Shown: positions 16,652 to 25,954, numbered from the stretch's first letter. The stretch: 64,000 nt of DNA from Blautia sp. AF19-10LB (GCF_003461245.1 NZ_QTWS01000021.1:1-64000), one strand, 5' to 3'. Notes: generated from the sequence alone by a model not told the origin. A program made the numbers and translations.

Positions 16652-17145
16652 TGCTTTTACAGGTGATTTTGGAAGGCATCGGGCTGGGCGTTCTGCTCAT
16701 TTTGGTTTGCGCCATCGGTATCCGCAAGGGCGCGGTGAGCATGGTGCATCTTTACAGCCAGGAGGTGCAGGAGCGGTGCGTAACGCTGGGACTTACAACA
16801 CACGCGAAAATCAAGCGAAATGCTTTGATTTTCAAAGCTGTCTGCGTCCCCGGATACATCGCCTATGTGCTGGTCTGCGTCTATGCGCTCAACGGCGCAA
16901 AGGGCTTCGTTCAGGGCTTTTGGCAGCTGCTGGTCATACTGTCCGTTATGAATCTCATAGACCGATTTTTGGTTGACGGCTATTGGGTAGGACATACGAA
17001 CGCATGGGAAATTCCGGGAACGGAAGACCTGAAACCCTACATTACAGCCAAGGATAAGGGCAAAAAGTGGCTGTTCGGCACAATTGGTATGGCGGTCATT
17101 TCAGCAGCACTGGCGGCGATTATGATGCTTTTTATGAAAATATGA
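16651..17145 (+). CDS. Integral membrane protein of the island operon
   Basis: 164 residues, ATG overlapping the previous stop (TAATG) with AGGAGG upstream. Four hydrophobic segments (about 5-23, 60-80, 85-105, 140-162) and the motif HTNAWEIPGTEDLKPYI. No named family recognised. Translationally coupled to the hydrolase gene. Confidence 0.6.
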   Translation: MLLQVILEGIGLGVLLILVCAIGIRKGAVSMVHLYSQEVQERCVTLGLTTHAKIKRNALIFKAVCVPGYIAYVLVCVYALNGAKGFVQGFWQLLVILSVMNLIDRFLVDGYWVGHTNAWEIPGTEDLKPYITAKDKGKKWLFGTIGMAVISAALAAIMMLFMKI

Positions 17146-17155
17146 GGTGATAGAA

Positions 17156-17844
17156 ATGCTGTTTCAAACATATGGCGACAGGAGGAATCCTGCCGTGCTG
17201 TTCTTTCATGCAATGGGTGTGACAGGAGCGAGCACCGAACCGATTGCGAGGTATTTGCAGGATCGATATTTCTGCATCGACAGGGCGTGGAGCGGCTGGC
17301 GATGGTGGTCGCTTCTTCCATCGGTGCAGACCTTGCCATGGCGTTTCTGACGCAGACGAAGCTGCCCGTGGAGTACGCTTTCTTTGACGGCGAGCAGTTC
17401 GCCCAAATCGGAAAGGGCACGCGCCGTATCATGACGCTGTTTCTGTATTTTGCCATCAAGAGCCTATATTGGTCGAAGGGCGGTACGCTGAAAAAGATAC
17501 TGTGGTGTGACGACGATTCCATAAAGTCGTATTTTATAGACGCAGGGAAAAATCTGACCTATACAAATTTGCGGCGGCAGATTTCGGACAGTTTGGAGGA
17601 TAAACCCTTTCCGCCGCTTTCAAAAGAATTGCAAAAACATACCTATTTCGAGTTTGGCAGTATAGAAGATCATTTCAAATACCGTCAAGCAGTGATGGAA
17701 GCCTACCCCTGCGGCCATTATCCCGTGTTTGAGGGATACGATCACATGCAATATCAGATTCGCGATCCAAAGGGGTTCGCCGAAATGCTGGCACACATCG
17801 CCGAGCGTGACTGTATGCCGGAACTGCCATTTATCAGAAAGTGA
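17156..17844 (+). pseudogene. Alpha/beta hydrolase with internal deletion
   Basis: The start (MLFQTYGDRRNPAVLFFHAM, oxyanion-type strand) and the remainder (GVERLAMVVASSIGADLAMA with nucleophile Ser, then a C-terminal EGYDHMQYQIRDP with catalytic His) are in different frames. The break is near 17280, where FCI runs straight into the segment before the nucleophile elbow; about 30-40 residues expected between them are missing. The frame from the first ATG stops at 17350. Non-functional as a single chain. Confidence 0.7.
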
Positions 17845-17853
17845 GTGATACCC

Positions 17854-18684
17854 ATGAAATACAAAATCGAGAAAAACACCGTACAGGAGACGCTGATCAT
17901 TCCGCTGTATGCGCGGAAGGTCTGCTCAGAACTATACCCGAATCTCTATCGGGACGAAACAGCAGTTCGCCTGATTGACGAGATCGACTACGATTTTTCA
18001 GAGGCGGAAAAAAACTCCCGCGGCCTGATGCAGCGTTTCGGTTCACTGGAGGTGGCCATGCGGCAGAATGACCTTGCTTTTGAGGTGCGGGATTATCTGA
18101 AATCTCACCCCCATGCAGCGGTGATCAATCTGGGCTGCGGGCTGGACAGCACTGGAAGAAGCTGCGACAACGGCAGCTGTAAAATTTACAATCTGGACTT
18201 TCCCGATGTCATAGCCGTGCGTAACGAGCTTTTGCCCGCCGGGGAGCGTGAGGAAAATATCCCATGCGATTTGAACAATACCGAATGGTTTAGAAAAATT
18301 GACTCTTCAAACGGCGCGGTATTCTTTTCCTCCGGGGTGTTCTACTACTTTTTAACTGAGCAGGTCAAGGCGCTGGTACAGCAAATGGCAGACGCTTTTC
18401 CGGGCAGTGTGCTGGTGTTTGACGCTGCAAATCGGACGGCGGTGAAGATGATTGCAAAAACATGGCTCAAAAGCGCGAAAATCAAAGATGTCGGCGCATA
18501 TTTTGCGGTTTCGGACGCTCCCCAAGAGATCAGTGCGTGGGATAGCCGCTTGCAGGTCACCAGTCGAGGCTATATGCTGGGCTACACCGATTTGAAAGAC
18601 CCATCCGTCAGCGAATTTTTCCGGCTTCTTGCAAAAGTCGGTGACGGAATGATGAAGATGCAGATTGTAAAGATTAACTTTTGA
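17854..18684 (+). CDS. Class I SAM methyltransferase, leucine carboxyl methyltransferase (LCM/TcmP) type
   Basis: 276 residues. The SAM motif is AAVINLGCGLDSTG, followed by IYNLDFPDVIAVRNELLP with the acidic ribose-binding Asp, and GVFYYFLTEQVKAL, a set typical of LCM/TcmP-like O-methyltransferases. Substrate unknown, probably a small molecule handled by the same operon. ATG at 17854 lies 9 bases after the previous stop; the RBS is weak. Confidence 0.75.
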   Translation: MKYKIEKNTVQETLIIPLYARKVCSELYPNLYRDETAVRLIDEIDYDFSEAEKNSRGLMQRFGSLEVAMRQNDLAFEVRDYLKSHPHAAVINLGCGLDSTGRSCDNGSCKIYNLDFPDVIAVRNELLPAGEREENIPCDLNNTEWFRKIDSSNGAVFFSSGVFYYFLTEQVKALVQQMADAFPGSVLVFDAANRTAVKMIAKTWLKSAKIKDVGAYFAVSDAPQEISAWDSRLQVTSRGYMLGYTDLKDPSVSEFFRLLAKVGDGMMKMQIVKINF

Positions 18685-18698
18685 AAGAGGTGTTTTGA

Positions 18699-19630
18699 AT
18701 GAAACGCATCCACTTTGATGTTGAAAGCGATGGCTTTTATGGCGCGTATTGGGCGTGCAAGGACGGATCGGACTGCACCGTCATCGCCATGCTCGGCGAC
18801 GACCCCGAGGATTATATGGCGCACTCGGCGGTGAAGTGGCTGATTCGCCTCGGTGTGAACGTATTGACTATGTCGCCCGGGAAAAAGGACTACGGTCATC
18901 ACAACCATCCCCTTGAATGCATCGAAAAAGCAATGGCATGGCTCAAATTACACGGAAACGAAAAAATAGGCATTGCGGGAGCCTCAACGACAGGTACCCT
19001 CGCCTGACGGCAGCATCGATATTCAGCGACATTTCTCTAACCATTGCAAAGACACCCAGCGACTTTGTGTGGAAGGGGTTCATGCAGGGCAAAAAGGATG
19101 GCTGCAAGGAATGGCCAATCGAGGGAGAATCACTCTTTTCTTACAAAGGAAAGCCCTTGCCATACATGCCGTTTTGCTATCAGCACCCTGACTATTGGCG
19201 CATAATCTCGGAGGAGTCCAAACGCACCGGCAATATGATTGCCTCCCGCAAGCTGTTTGACGACTCTGAAACGGTGCATCCGATCACTGAGGAGGAATTC
19301 ATAAAGGTCGAGAATATCCGCGGTAAGCTGTTCCTTGTCTGCGCGGAGGATGATGCACTTTGGGACACCGCAAAATATATCCGCCGCATGGAGAAACGCC
19401 TTGCGGAGCAACCGCATACCTGCGCAGTTGAGGCGGTTATATATGAGCACGGCACGCATTTTGTTTTCCCCGATGGTATGCTCAGGACCATGCTGCCTGT
19501 TGGCTCGGCACTGTTTGTCAAGCTGGCATTCACCGCTGCGAAAAAATATCCCAAGGAGTGCAAAACGGCTCGCATTGACATTGACCGCCGCATGACCCAC
19601 GTGATATGCGATTGGAGGGACAAAAAGTGA
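18699..19630 (+). pseudogene. BAAT-type alpha/beta hydrolase broken by a one-base frameshift
   Basis: N-terminal 100 residues end in IGIAGASTTGTLA then TGA (about 19005). One base missing in the C-run at that point puts the continuation LTAASIFSDISLTIAKTPSD in another frame, which runs to 19630 and includes EHGTHFVFP with the catalytic His. The G-x-S nucleophile elbow (GASTTG) lies right at the break. Either a true lesion or a homopolymer sequencing error. Confidence 0.75.
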
Positions 19631-19737
19631 CCTATTTGGGAATGCCTTTCGGCATGTGGACGCTGTTTGTGCTGTCCTTCCGAAACCAGCTGACAGCGGT
19701 GTTCGCTACGGTACGAATACGAATTGTTCCGCATTAA
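19627..19737 (+). pseudogene. Truncated N-terminus of a sixth island gene
   Basis: GTG start overlapping the previous stop; the frame reads VTYLGMPFGMWTLFVLSFRN and ends after 36 codons. It looks like the first 30 residues of a small-molecule methyltransferase of the kind found in such operons (low certainty). It is cut where the conjugative-element remnant begins. Confidence 0.4.
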
Positions 19738-19808
19738 AAAAGGACGCAGAATCTCTCCCACGTCCTCAAAACTATCTGGCTTTATCTTCTCTTACCTTCG
19801 ATACTTCC

Positions 19809-20681
19809 TTATGTGCCGCTTCCTGCTTCACCTCTAGCCTCAAATGCATCTGCATTATACTGATACTCCTGCGGCTCAGCGACCATCGGTGAATATACAA
19901 TCTCTGCTTCCACTCGCTCAGCTTCTGCCCTCTCCGGTTCCGTCTGTTCCTGCACCTTAGCATTCTCCATATGCTTTTCCTTATCAAGCTGCACATTCAT
20001 AGCCAGATTATCCAGCTTATCAATAGATGCATCCAGATGAAGTTCCATTGATACAAGCATCTTTTTCACTGCTTTCATCGGAGCAAGTACTGCCTTTGTA
20101 ATGGGATGTTTCTGCTCTTTCTGTGAATAATCCACCTCCGGCTTATCAGCAAAAGTACGAAATGCATTGGCTGCTGTCTGCCCGGCTTCACGAAATCCTT
20201 TTGCAAGAAGTGCTGTTTTTGCTATATCCTTATCCGTGGTCTTGATTGCACCTCTTACATTCTCCCGGATATCAAGAAGTCTTTTCTTAATTCCTAAGAA
20301 CTCAGACACCCTGTATAACGCAGCTCTTCCCTTTTCCTTTGCTTCTTCGACTATACTCTTAGCAGTAGATTTGACCTGTGCTTTCACTTCTGATACCTGT
20401 GACTTTATCTGCTCACATCTGACATTAAGTCGCTCCTGTGCTTCTGACAATGCCTTTTTAGCATTATTGACAAGAGTATCTTCCTGCATTTCTTTGATCT
20501 GGTTCTGCATATTGGTGAGTTCTTCCTTCATGGAATCAATCTTTTTCTCCAGTCCATCCACATAGCTGCATATCTCAAATACATTGTTTGCCTGCTCTTT
20601 CATGGCATTTTTCTTTAATAATTCGAGAAGTTCTCTTATGACCTCCTCATTGGTAAGTGTTTTTCCTGCTTCTATATCCAT
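19809..20681 (-). CDS. DUF6674 protein, conjugative-element associated
   Basis: 290 residues, ATG with GGAGG upstream. Mostly helical: N-terminal NEEVIRELLELLKKNAMKEQ, a coiled coil (about 45-125, DGLEKKIDSMKEELTNMQNQ), and a conserved basic LGIKKRLLDIRENVRGAIK segment. This family is typical of Lachnospiraceae integrative conjugative elements. No transfer machinery lies nearby, so the element is a remnant. Role unknown. Confidence 0.65.
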   Translation of the reverse strand: MDIEAGKTLTNEEVIRELLELLKKNAMKEQANNVFEICSYVDGLEKKIDSMKEELTNMQNQIKEMQEDTLVNNAKKALSEAQERLNVRCEQIKSQVSEVKAQVKSTAKSIVEEAKEKGRAALYRVSEFLGIKKRLLDIRENVRGAIKTTDKDIAKTALLAKGFREAGQTAANAFRTFADKPEVDYSQKEQKHPITKAVLAPMKAVKKMLVSMELHLDASIDKLDNLAMNVQLDKEKHMENAKVQEQTEPERAEAERVEAEIVYSPMVAEPQEYQYNADAFEARGEAGSGT

Positions 20682-20741
20682 TCTGTTTCCTCCATTCTGT
20701 AAATGGGGCAGCCATGGCCGCCCCTGTACTCTGATTACTAA

Positions 20742-21049
20742 TTATCGAAAGGGTGTTGCCTCTTTGTCCTTCTCTTTATCGGGATTGCCATGCTGTTTCT
20801 CGGCACTCTCCCTCGCCTTTTCGTTGCTCTTATCCTTTGCTTTCTCATATTCAGAGATAATCTCCTTGTAGAGTTTTTCCCTGAAATCCTTTGTGACCGG
20901 ATAGCAGATATCCTGATAGATTGGCTTGCCTTGCTGCTTCTGTAAAAATTGTTCATCGCATACGCAACTTCTTTTGTAATCTCAATCATTTCTCCATCAA
21001 TATTTGCGTAGTACTTTCCTTCATAAAAATATGGGTGTTCAATATACAT
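20742..21049 (-). pseudogene. Out-of-frame junction of two conjugative-element genes
   Basis: ATG at 21049 (AGGAGG upstream) opens MYIEHPYFYEGKYYANIDGE and MIEITKEVAYAMNNFYRSS, the N-terminus of a sigma-like regulator common in such elements. After that the meaningful frame changes to KQQGKPIYQDICYPVTKDFR and EKLYKEIISEYE, which resembles the end of a SpoVG-family domain, stopping at 20742. A deletion has joined the two genes out of frame. Confidence 0.55.
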
Positions 21050-21389
21050 ATCCGTTCCTCCTGAATTTGAAATCTTGTTGCTCGTTTCTAATTCAGAAGG
21101 CGGACCTCTGTTTAGGATCATGCCTGCTCCACCTTTATCCTGCCGGGACATCCCCGCAGTTATTGGCCGAGAAATTCAGGCACGAAAAAAAGCCCCAGTA
21201 GTTTTTTTCCTAACTACTGAGGCTTTTGTCTCTTTCTTGTATTCAGTTATCTATGCCTTCTTTCATCAGCATAATCATTGTATCAGGATAAAGTTCACAA
21301 AGTATCCGCAATACGTTCCCATAAGTTCATGTCATTATTGAAATCGTACATATTTCAGTATAAAAAGTTCACTATTCAAATTCTGATTA
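21050..21389. other. Intergenic region with remnant sequence
   Basis: The stretch upstream of 21049 still shows SELETSNKISNSGGT-like coding sense from the conjugative element. Beyond the terminator (21185-21229) to 21389 no gene is seen. Confidence 0.4.
21185..21229 (-). terminator. Intrinsic terminator (active sense on minus strand)
   Basis: GCCCCAGTAGTT (21192-21203) pairs with AACTACTGAGGC (21212-21223); on the minus strand seven T residues follow. It probably ends the trxA-trxB transcript before the element remnant. Confidence 0.7.
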
Positions 21390-22313
21390 TTATTTCTCCA
21401 CATACTCTTCTGCCATATGTACTGCCATAGCACCATCTGCCACTGCTGTTACTATCTGACGAAGTAACTTTGTTCTGACATCTCCTACAGCATAAACACC
21501 TGGAATACTCGTTTCAGTGTTTTCACCTGCCACAATATATCCTTTATTATCCAGTTCTATCTGATTATCTAAAAAATCTGTTGTCGGTTTTCTTCCTATA
21601 CTCACAAACAGGCCGTCACATTCTATAATGTTTTCTTCTCCTGTAACTGTATCTTTCAACCGCACACCAGTCAATCGTTCTCCATAAAGCAGTTCTTTTA
21701 CTGTACTATTCCATCGAAACTCTATATTTTCAGTTTTCATCAGCTGGTCATGGTAGATTTTCGTTGCACGTAATGTATCTCTACGATGAACAATGATGAC
21801 TTTCTTAGCAATTCGACTTAAAAGAGCAGCATCTGATACAGCAGAATTTCCACCACCAACAACCACCACGATCTTATCTTTATAAAACATACCATCACAG
21901 GAGGCACAATAAGCAACCCCATGACCTATCAATTCTTTTTCTTTAGCGAGACCAAGTTCTCTTGGATTTGCTCCAGTAGCAATCACTACTGTTTTCCCAA
22001 TATAAATTCCCGAACTAGTTTCTACTCTCTTAAGCTTTCCTGTTAAATCCATATTAAAAACTTCAGCATATTCACTTTTAGCGCCAAATTTTTCCGCCTG
22101 TTTTTGCATTTTCTCTGCCAATGAAAATCCGTCAATTCCATTTTCAAAACCAGGATAGTTATCAATCTGCCAGGTCAATGACATCTGACCACCTGCAGAT
22201 AATTTTTCTATAACAATTGTATCAAGTCCTGCTCTGGCTGCGTATAATGCTGAAGTATACCCTCCAGGTCCTCCCCCTACGATAATCATATCGTAAACAT
22301 GATTTTCATTCAT
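21390..22313 (-). CDS. trxB: Thioredoxin reductase
   Basis: 307 residues. FAD motif GGGPGGYTSALYAARAG near residue 13, redox pair CASC (Cys136/Cys139), NADPH motif GGGNSAVSDA near 153, and C-terminal AVGDVRTKLLRQIVTAVADG. Standard length and order for low-molecular-weight thioredoxin reductase; reduces thioredoxin with NADPH in the cytoplasm. It follows trxA by 15 bases, same transcript. Confidence 0.95.
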   Translation of the reverse strand: MNENHVYDMIIVGGGPGGYTSALYAARAGLDTIVIEKLSAGGQMSLTWQIDNYPGFENGIDGFSLAEKMQKQAEKFGAKSEYAEVFNMDLTGKLKRVETSSGIYIGKTVVIATGANPRELGLAKEKELIGHGVAYCASCDGMFYKDKIVVVVGGGNSAVSDAALLSRIAKKVIIVHRRDTLRATKIYHDQLMKTENIEFRWNSTVKELLYGERLTGVRLKDTVTGEENIIECDGLFVSIGRKPTTDFLDNQIELDNKGYIVAGENTETSIPGVYAVGDVRTKLLRQIVTAVADGAMAVHMAEEYVEK

Positions 22314-22328
22314 ACAGCAGTCCTCCTT

Positions 22329-22652
22329 TTATTTTTCCAATGCTTCATTAATAAAATTCTCTATCATTATTTTTGATTCAGGTGCAACAATAGAATCTAT
22401 TGCCTTTCCATTTCGATATAAAACCAGCGTAGGAATCACCTCAATCTTTTCAGCTTCTGCAATCTGCGGTTCTTCATCAATATTTACTTTTCCAGCAACA
22501 AGAATATCGCTGTATTCTTCACTTATTTTTTCATAAGCTGCTCCAATTCTACGGCAATAACCACACCAAGGTGCCCAGAAATCAACCAAAACCGGTTTTT
22601 CCTTATGAATTAATTGTCCAAACTTTTCTTTATTTATATTTATAGATGTCAT
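22329..22652 (-). CDS. trxA: Thioredoxin with CGYC active site
   Basis: 107 residues from the ATG at 22652 (GGAG upstream; a TTG three codons earlier is possible). Thioredoxin fold with WAPWCGYCRRIG: the active site has Tyr (Cys30-Gly-Tyr-Cys33) in place of the usual Pro, which should change redox potential (family knowledge). Conserved cis-Pro in VIPTLVLY. Transcribed with trxB from a promoter carrying a Crp/Fnr-like site. Confidence 0.9.
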   Translation of the reverse strand: MTSININKEKFGQLIHKEKPVLVDFWAPWCGYCRRIGAAYEKISEEYSDILVAGKVNIDEEPQIAEAEKIEVIPTLVLYRNGKAIDSIVAPESKIMIENFINEALEK

Positions 22653-22682
22653 ATTTTTCAACTCCTTCTCCTATTTGAACTT

Positions 22683-22725
22683 AATATACCCCAAATAAGT
22701 GCTTGCTTCCGTGATGATATCACAG
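22683..22725 (-). promoter_or_regulatory. trxA-trxB promoter with Crp/Fnr-type site
   Basis: The palindrome GTGATGATATCAC (22711-22723, GTGAT-N3-ATCAC) has its centre 31.5 bp from the centre of the minus-strand -10 TATATT (22683-22688). That is the -41.5 geometry of class II activation. Same arrangement at 25992 and 26821. Confidence 0.75.
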
Positions 22726-22769
22726 AAAAGATAATTTACTTTATTACACTTCTTTTTATTTCTATTTAT

Positions 22770-22818
22770 GGCATATGCCAGTTATATAATTGACGCATCT
22801 AAAAAAAGCAAGTATACT
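22770..22818 (+). promoter_or_regulatory. Promoter of the Crp/Fnr regulator
   Basis: -35 TTGACG (22790-22795), 17-base spacer, -10 TATACT (22813-22818). A 12-bp palindrome TGGCATATGCCA (22769-22780) lies 9 bases upstream of the -35 and may be an operator, though it differs from the GTGAT sites. Confidence 0.65.
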
Positions 22819-22842
22819 ATGTTCGTAAAGGAGATGACTGCT

Positions 22843-23502
22843 ATGAGCTTCGAAAATTATTTTCCACTATGGAATGACTTAAATACAGCACAGAAAAAAC
22901 TAATTTCAGACAATTTAATCACACGGGATGCAAAAAAAGGAACGATCATTCACAATGGAAACCTGGACTGTACTGGATTATTACTGGTTAAATCCGGGCA
23001 GCTTCGAACTTACATACTTTCAGATGAAGGACGAGAGATTACACTTTACCGTCTGTTCGATATGGATATGTGTCTTTTATCCGCCTCATGTATCATACGC
23101 TCCATTCAATTTGAAGTAACCATTGAAGCAGAAAAAGATACTGATCTTTGGATCATCCCTGCTGAAATCTATAAGGACATTATGAAGGAATCTGCTCCCG
23201 TCGCAAACTATACCAATGAGTTAATGGCCACCCGTTTTTCTGATGTCATGTGGCTGATTGAACAAATCATGTGGAAGAGTTTGGATAAGCGTGTTGCTTC
23301 ATTTCTTTTAGAAGAGACCTCTATCGAAGGAACAAACGAGCTGAAAATCACTCATGAGACGATTGCTAATCATCTTGGTTCCCACAGGGAAGTTATCACT
23401 CGAATGCTTCGATACTTTCAAGGCGAGGGTCTCGTCAAACTCTCCCGCGGCAAAATCACAATCCTTGATCCAAAAAGACTGGAAACACTCCAAAGGTCAT
23501 AA
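22843..23502 (+). CDS. Crp/Fnr-family transcriptional regulator
   Basis: 219 residues from the ATG at 22843 (AAAGGAG upstream); a longer open frame lies before the promoter and is rejected. N-terminal cyclic-nucleotide-like beta barrel (about 25-110), long dimer helix, and C-terminal HTH with THETIANHLGSHREVITRML. No cysteine cluster for an Fe-S site at the N-terminus, so the signal is not evident. Three nearby promoters of redox genes carry a Crp/Fnr-type palindrome, so it probably activates trxA-trxB, trxA2-cdr and the SDR gene. Confidence 0.85.
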   Translation: MSFENYFPLWNDLNTAQKKLISDNLITRDAKKGTIIHNGNLDCTGLLLVKSGQLRTYILSDEGREITLYRLFDMDMCLLSASCIIRSIQFEVTIEAEKDTDLWIIPAEIYKDIMKESAPVANYTNELMATRFSDVMWLIEQIMWKSLDKRVASFLLEETSIEGTNELKITHETIANHLGSHREVITRMLRYFQGEGLVKLSRGKITILDPKRLETLQRS

Positions 23503-23529
23503 AATTGTTTTTCTGTAACATATAAAGAA

Positions 23530-23585
23530 GAATCCTCCATTTATCAGAATTATGAAAGTCATTCTAATAAATGGGGGATCTTTTT
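23530..23585. terminator. Bidirectional terminator between convergent genes
   Basis: A long imperfect stem (TCCTCCATTTATCAGAAT with ATTCTAATAAATGGGGGA) followed by TCTTTTT on the plus strand. It serves the regulator gene and possibly the opposing reductase gene. Confidence 0.75.
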
Positions 23586-23622
23586 ATATTACGAAAAAAT
23601 TATAAAAATATTATGATTATTT

Positions 23623-25314
23623 TTAGTAATCCATACCACATGCATATGCCTTTTCAATCAGCGCACGGTCATTGACAACTGCATCATAGAAGCGGAATCC
23701 GCCGGAGAAGTTGTATGTTTCATATCCATTTCCTTCCAGAATACGACTGGCAATATAACTTCGCAGCCCACTCTGGCATATCAGGTAAACAGGCTTTCCC
23801 TTCTCAACTTCATTGATACGTTCCCTCAGTTCATCTACAGGAATGTTTTTAAATCCATTAATATGGCCCCTGCTAAATTCACCTACTGTTCTCACATCCA
23901 GCAACACAGCATTTTTATCTTTAGAAATCTTATCCATATCTTCCAAATGCCATTGTTTTAAGGTTCCTTTTGCTATATTGTCTATCATGAATCCGGCCAT
24001 ATTTACAGGATCCTTTGCAGAGGAATATGGCGGTGCATATGCGAGATCCAAATCTTTCAACTGGGTTGCCTTCAGTCCTGCATGAATTGCTGTTGCCAGC
24101 ACATCAATACGTTTATCAACACCTTCATATCCAATAATCTGAGCGCCAAGCAAACGATAGGTCTCTTTTTCAAAAACCACCTTCATGGTCATCACTTTTC
24201 CACCAGGATAGTAACCGGCATGACTCATAGGAGAAAGAATTACTGTATCTACCTCTAATCCTGACTTTTTGGCATTGGTTTCATTGATACCTGTAGTGGC
24301 TGCTGTCATATCAAACACTTTTATAACGGAGCTTCCCTGACTGCCCAGGTAACGACTATCACCGCCACAAATATTATCAGCGATGATTCTGCCCTGTTTA
24401 TTGGCTGGTCCTGCCAAAGAAATCAGCGCATCATTACCCGTAACATAATGTTTTACCTGAACTGCATCACCTGCAGCATAAATATCCGGTACAGAGGTTT
24501 CCATTCTGTCATTCACTACAATACTTTCCTTGATGCCAAGTTCCAGACCGGCTTCTTTTGCTAATACTGTGTCTGGTGTGACTCCGATTGCCAGAACTAC
24601 CATATCAGCCTGAAGGGATGGATTATCTTTCAACAGGACCTCCACTCCGTTGTCTTTTTCTTTAAATCCTTCTACTGTATAGCCCAGTACCAGTTTTATC
24701 CCATGCTTTCTCATTTCATTATGGATCATGGATGCCATATCCGGGTCAAAAGGGTTCATCAGCTGCTTAGGCCGCTGGACAATCGTAACATCCATGCCAA
24801 GCTCCCTCAAATTTTCTGCCAGTTCCAGACCAATAAAACCGCCACCTGCCAATACAGCCGATTTTGGATGATTCTTATTTATATATTCCTTTATCCGAAA
24901 AGTGTCTTCTACAGTACGAAGTGTAAAAAGTTTATCAATACCTACTCCGGGAAGTCTCGGCTGTGTTGGCTTTGCACCTGGAGAGAGGATCAGCTTATCA
25001 TATTTTTCTTCAAATATCTCACCATTCTCTAAATTTTTCACTGAAACCGTTTTACGTTCCGGATGTATGGAGATAACTTCATGATGAATTTTCATGTTAA
25101 TACGGAAGCGTTTAAAAAAACTCTCTGGTGTCTGTAGTGTAAGTTCTTCCGGGTCTGTGATCACGTCTCCAATATAATATGGAAGTCCACAATTTGCATA
25201 GGATATGTATCCGGATCTTTCAAACACAGTAATTTCAGCATGTTCATTCAGTCTGCGTATTCTTGCTGCAGCTGTAGCTCCTCCGGCTACACCTCCTACA
25301 ATTATTACCTTCAT
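23623..25314 (-). CDS. CoA-disulfide reductase/NADH oxidase family protein with C-terminal rhodanese
   Basis: 563 residues from the ATG at 25314. FAD motif GGVAGGATAAARIRRL at 7-22; single redox Cys42 in SYANCGLPYYIG, the mark of CoA-disulfide reductase-type enzymes; NAD motif GGGFIGLELAENLRELG; dimerisation domain; then a rhodanese domain (about 455-550) with active Cys513 in LICQSGLRS. Such fusions reduce CoA-disulfide, polysulfide or persulfide with NAD(P)H. Last gene of the trxA2-rhodanese-reductase operon, one base after the rhodanese stop. Confidence 0.85.
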   Translation of the reverse strand: MKVIIVGGVAGGATAAARIRRLNEHAEITVFERSGYISYANCGLPYYIGDVITDPEELTLQTPESFFKRFRINMKIHHEVISIHPERKTVSVKNLENGEIFEEKYDKLILSPGAKPTQPRLPGVGIDKLFTLRTVEDTFRIKEYINKNHPKSAVLAGGGFIGLELAENLRELGMDVTIVQRPKQLMNPFDPDMASMIHNEMRKHGIKLVLGYTVEGFKEKDNGVEVLLKDNPSLQADMVVLAIGVTPDTVLAKEAGLELGIKESIVVNDRMETSVPDIYAAGDAVQVKHYVTGNDALISLAGPANKQGRIIADNICGGDSRYLGSQGSSVIKVFDMTAATTGINETNAKKSGLEVDTVILSPMSHAGYYPGGKVMTMKVVFEKETYRLLGAQIIGYEGVDKRIDVLATAIHAGLKATQLKDLDLAYAPPYSSAKDPVNMAGFMIDNIAKGTLKQWHLEDMDKISKDKNAVLLDVRTVGEFSRGHINGFKNIPVDELRERINEVEKGKPVYLICQSGLRSYIASRILEGNGYETYNFSGGFRFYDAVVNDRALIEKAYACGMDY

Positions 25315-25315
25315 C

Positions 25316-25636
25316 TTATTTTTCCACCTTTCCTGAGTAAGCTGCAATGCCACCGATATTATTTACTTTAGAATATCCCATTCGTTGCAGTATCCCAGTT
25401 GCCTGGCGGCTTCGTGAACCGGAATAACAGTATACAAACAGTGGGATATCCTTATTCTTCGCTACAGAAGCAATATTGTCAAGTTGCTGCAACGGCACAT
25501 TTTTACTTTCTGGTATATGTCCTTCCTGATATTCCTGCGGTGTACGTACATCCAGCAGAACTGCATCATCAGTCCTTTTATATTCTTCTATGTCTTGATT
25601 AATATTTGACTGTTTAAAGAGATCAAAAAATCCCAT
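25316..25636 (-). CDS. Single-domain rhodanese-like sulfurtransferase
   Basis: 106 residues from the ATG at 25636 (GGGAGGTG upstream). Rhodanese fold with DVRTPQEYQEGHIPES and active Cys70 in VYCYSGSRS. Moves sulfane sulfur between thiols in the cytoplasm. Set between thioredoxin and the reductase-rhodanese fusion, so a persulfide or disulfide relay is likely. Confidence 0.85.
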   Translation of the reverse strand: MGFFDLFKQSNINQDIEEYKRTDDAVLLDVRTPQEYQEGHIPESKNVPLQQLDNIASVAKNKDIPLFVYCYSGSRSRQATGILQRMGYSKVNNIGGIAAYSGKVEK

Positions 25637-25648
25637 TAGCACACCTCC

Positions 25649-25954
25649 CTAAAGCATTTCTAAAATCGCATTCTTAGGTCTCGCCCCTGAAACCTGCTGT
25701 ACAATCTTCCCATTCTTCATAACCACTAAAGTTGGAATGCTCATAATACTGAACTTATTTGCCAGTTCAGGCTCTTCATCTACATTAATCTTTCCAACTT
25801 TAATATCTCTACGCTCACTTGCAATCTCCTCTACAATAGGTACTACCATGCGGCAAGGTGCACACCAAGATGCCCAAAAATCTAAAAGAACGGGTTTATC
25901 GGAACTCAGTACTTCGTTCTGAAAATTGTTTTTATTGATATTAATAGCAGACAT
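25649..25954 (-). CDS. trxA: Thioredoxin
   Basis: 101 residues with classical WASWCAPCRMV (Cys31/Cys34), cis-Pro in SIPTLVV, ATG after AAGGAGG. Second thioredoxin of the window, with the usual CAPC site, unlike the CGYC protein at 22329. First gene of its operon; promoter with a Crp/Fnr-type site upstream. Confidence 0.92.
   Translation of the reverse strand: MSAININKNNFQNEVLSSDKPVLLDFWASWCAPCRMVVPIVEEIASERRDIKVGKINVDEEPELANKFSIMSIPTLVVMKNGKIVQQVSGARPKNAILEML

Noticed and set aside
19192..19761. 189-codon minus-strand frame
   Set aside because: Antisense to the broken BAAT-like hydrolase; low-complexity content.
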